From assembly GCA_018065765.1 (NCBI GenBank), contig JAGHSR010000169.1, positions 1 through 5,864 on the forward strand: a stretch of 5,864 nt of DNA, written 5' to 3'. Origin of the DNA: Candidatus Colicola coprequi (GTDB lineage: Bacteria > Bacteroidota > Bacteroidia > Bacteroidales > Paludibacteraceae). Made by a program: the position numbers and the translations under genes. The first letter of the stretch is position 1; each line of letters begins with the position of its first letter. Shown piece by piece: positions 5,480-5,864 of this stretch. Below the pieces are notes generated by a model. That model searched no databases. It was not told the origin of the DNA and saw nothing but the letters and a program-made list of their open reading frames with translations.

Positions 5480-5825
5480 CCTCGTAATAACCTTGTTCTA
5501 TGCCATATTGTAGTTCAGCATCCATTATCAGTTGCACTTGCACTCCGGTGAGGCTGCGATGAGCGGCCTTGGCTGCTGTCATGATGTACTCCATTTGCTC
5601 TGTCTCGTCCACCTCGCCATCGCTATAGGTGGCCTCTTCGGTCTGTTCATCATAGGTAATAAGCCCATGTTCTTCCAAATAATCATCCATTGTGTCGAGT
5701 ACAAAGAGCACATCATCTTCACTCATTCCTTGTCTGTCTTCAGCAGGAATCATATTCCAAATGTAAGACAACATTTCTTTCTCTTCCGGCTCCAAAAGTG
5801 ATAATTCAAACGCGTTATTTTGCAT
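5472..5825 (-). CDS. Small, highly acidic protein of unknown function
   Basis: I do not recognise this 117-residue family. It has no signal peptide or membrane segment, so it should be cytoplasmic. By count it has 31 Asp/Glu against 4 Lys/Arg, a very strong negative charge. It looks mostly helical: a first part with LLEPEEKEMLSYIWNMIP (10-27), an Asp/Glu-rich middle (about 35-77), and a C-terminal helix pair (about 78-113) ending in YGIEQGYYEDE. It is the first gene of the unit, right behind a good -7 box, and its stop overlaps the acyltransferase start by 8 nt. Overlap and promoter position argue that it is a real gene. A role linked to the acyltransferase is possible but only by position. 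Confidence 0.8.
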   Translation of the reverse strand: MQNNAFELSLLEPEEKEMLSYIWNMIPAEDRQGMSEDDVLFVLDTMDDYLEEHGLITYDEQTEEATYSDGEVDETEQMEYIMTAAKAAHRSLTGVQVQLIMDAELQYGIEQGYYEDE

Positions 5826-5844
5826 AAAAAAACAAATTAGTTTG

Positions 5845-5852
5845 CAAAGTTA
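5845..5852 (-). promoter_or_regulatory. Bacteroidota -7 promoter box for the small acidic protein/acyltransferase/glycosyltransferase unit
   Basis: On the minus strand the sequence reads TAACTTTG, a full match to the TAnnTTTG -7 box used by the Bacteroidota primary sigma factor, followed by CAAACTAA. It lies 19 nt before the ATG, which would leave a leader of roughly 10-15 nt. The matching -33 TTTG element would fall beyond the right edge of the window, so only half of the promoter can be checked. A run of seven T just before the ATG makes the leader U-rich, with no Shine-Dalgarno sequence. Confidence 0.7.
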
Positions 5853-5864
5853 TGAAAAAATATT

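Overview
The window reads as ordinary chromosome of a Bacteroidota bacterium, most likely Bacteroidales (Prevotella/Bacteroides-like). This is inferred from three things. A TAnnTTTG -7 box of the Bacteroidota type precedes the first gene. None of the genes has a clear Shine-Dalgarno sequence. The genes are Gram-negative envelope genes (lipid A acyltransferase, family 2 glycosyltransferase) beside a flotillin/NfeD pair. I cannot name a species.

All six genes lie on the minus strand, so the window is read from right to left. From the right edge they are: a small, very acidic protein of unknown function (5825-5472); an LpxL/HtrB-type lipid A acyltransferase (5479-4604) overlapping it by 8 nt; a GT2 glycosyltransferase (4594-3599) starting 9 nt later; a 310-bp gap full of repeats and hairpins; a membrane NfeD/YuaF-like protein (3288-2767); a 108-bp gap with another copy of the same repeat module; a FloT/YuaG-like flotillin (2658-1285); and an exported serine hydrolase of the beta-lactamase class C/PBP4* family (1313-264), whose start lies 29 nt inside the flotillin gene. 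The last 263 bases hold no gene, only short tandem repeats, hairpins and a G-quadruplex motif.

The first three genes form a tight unit for the outer-membrane lipid/glycan layer. The next three form a membrane-microdomain unit: NfeD and flotillin are a known partner pair, and the hydrolase is translationally linked to the flotillin. No -7 box was found before nfeD, so the second unit may be read by run-through from the first or from a promoter I do not recognise.

The genes belong to well-known families. The unusual content is in the gaps. All three are built from short tandem arrays with a 7-bp period (TTAGTTT-like, GAATGGA-like, AATGCAA-like). In two gaps the TTAGTTT array runs into the stop codon of the preceding gene and encloses a GC-rich 43-bp repeat, present once in one gap and as a perfect 44-bp tandem duplication in the other. 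I see no CRISPR array, transposase, RNA gene or defence system.
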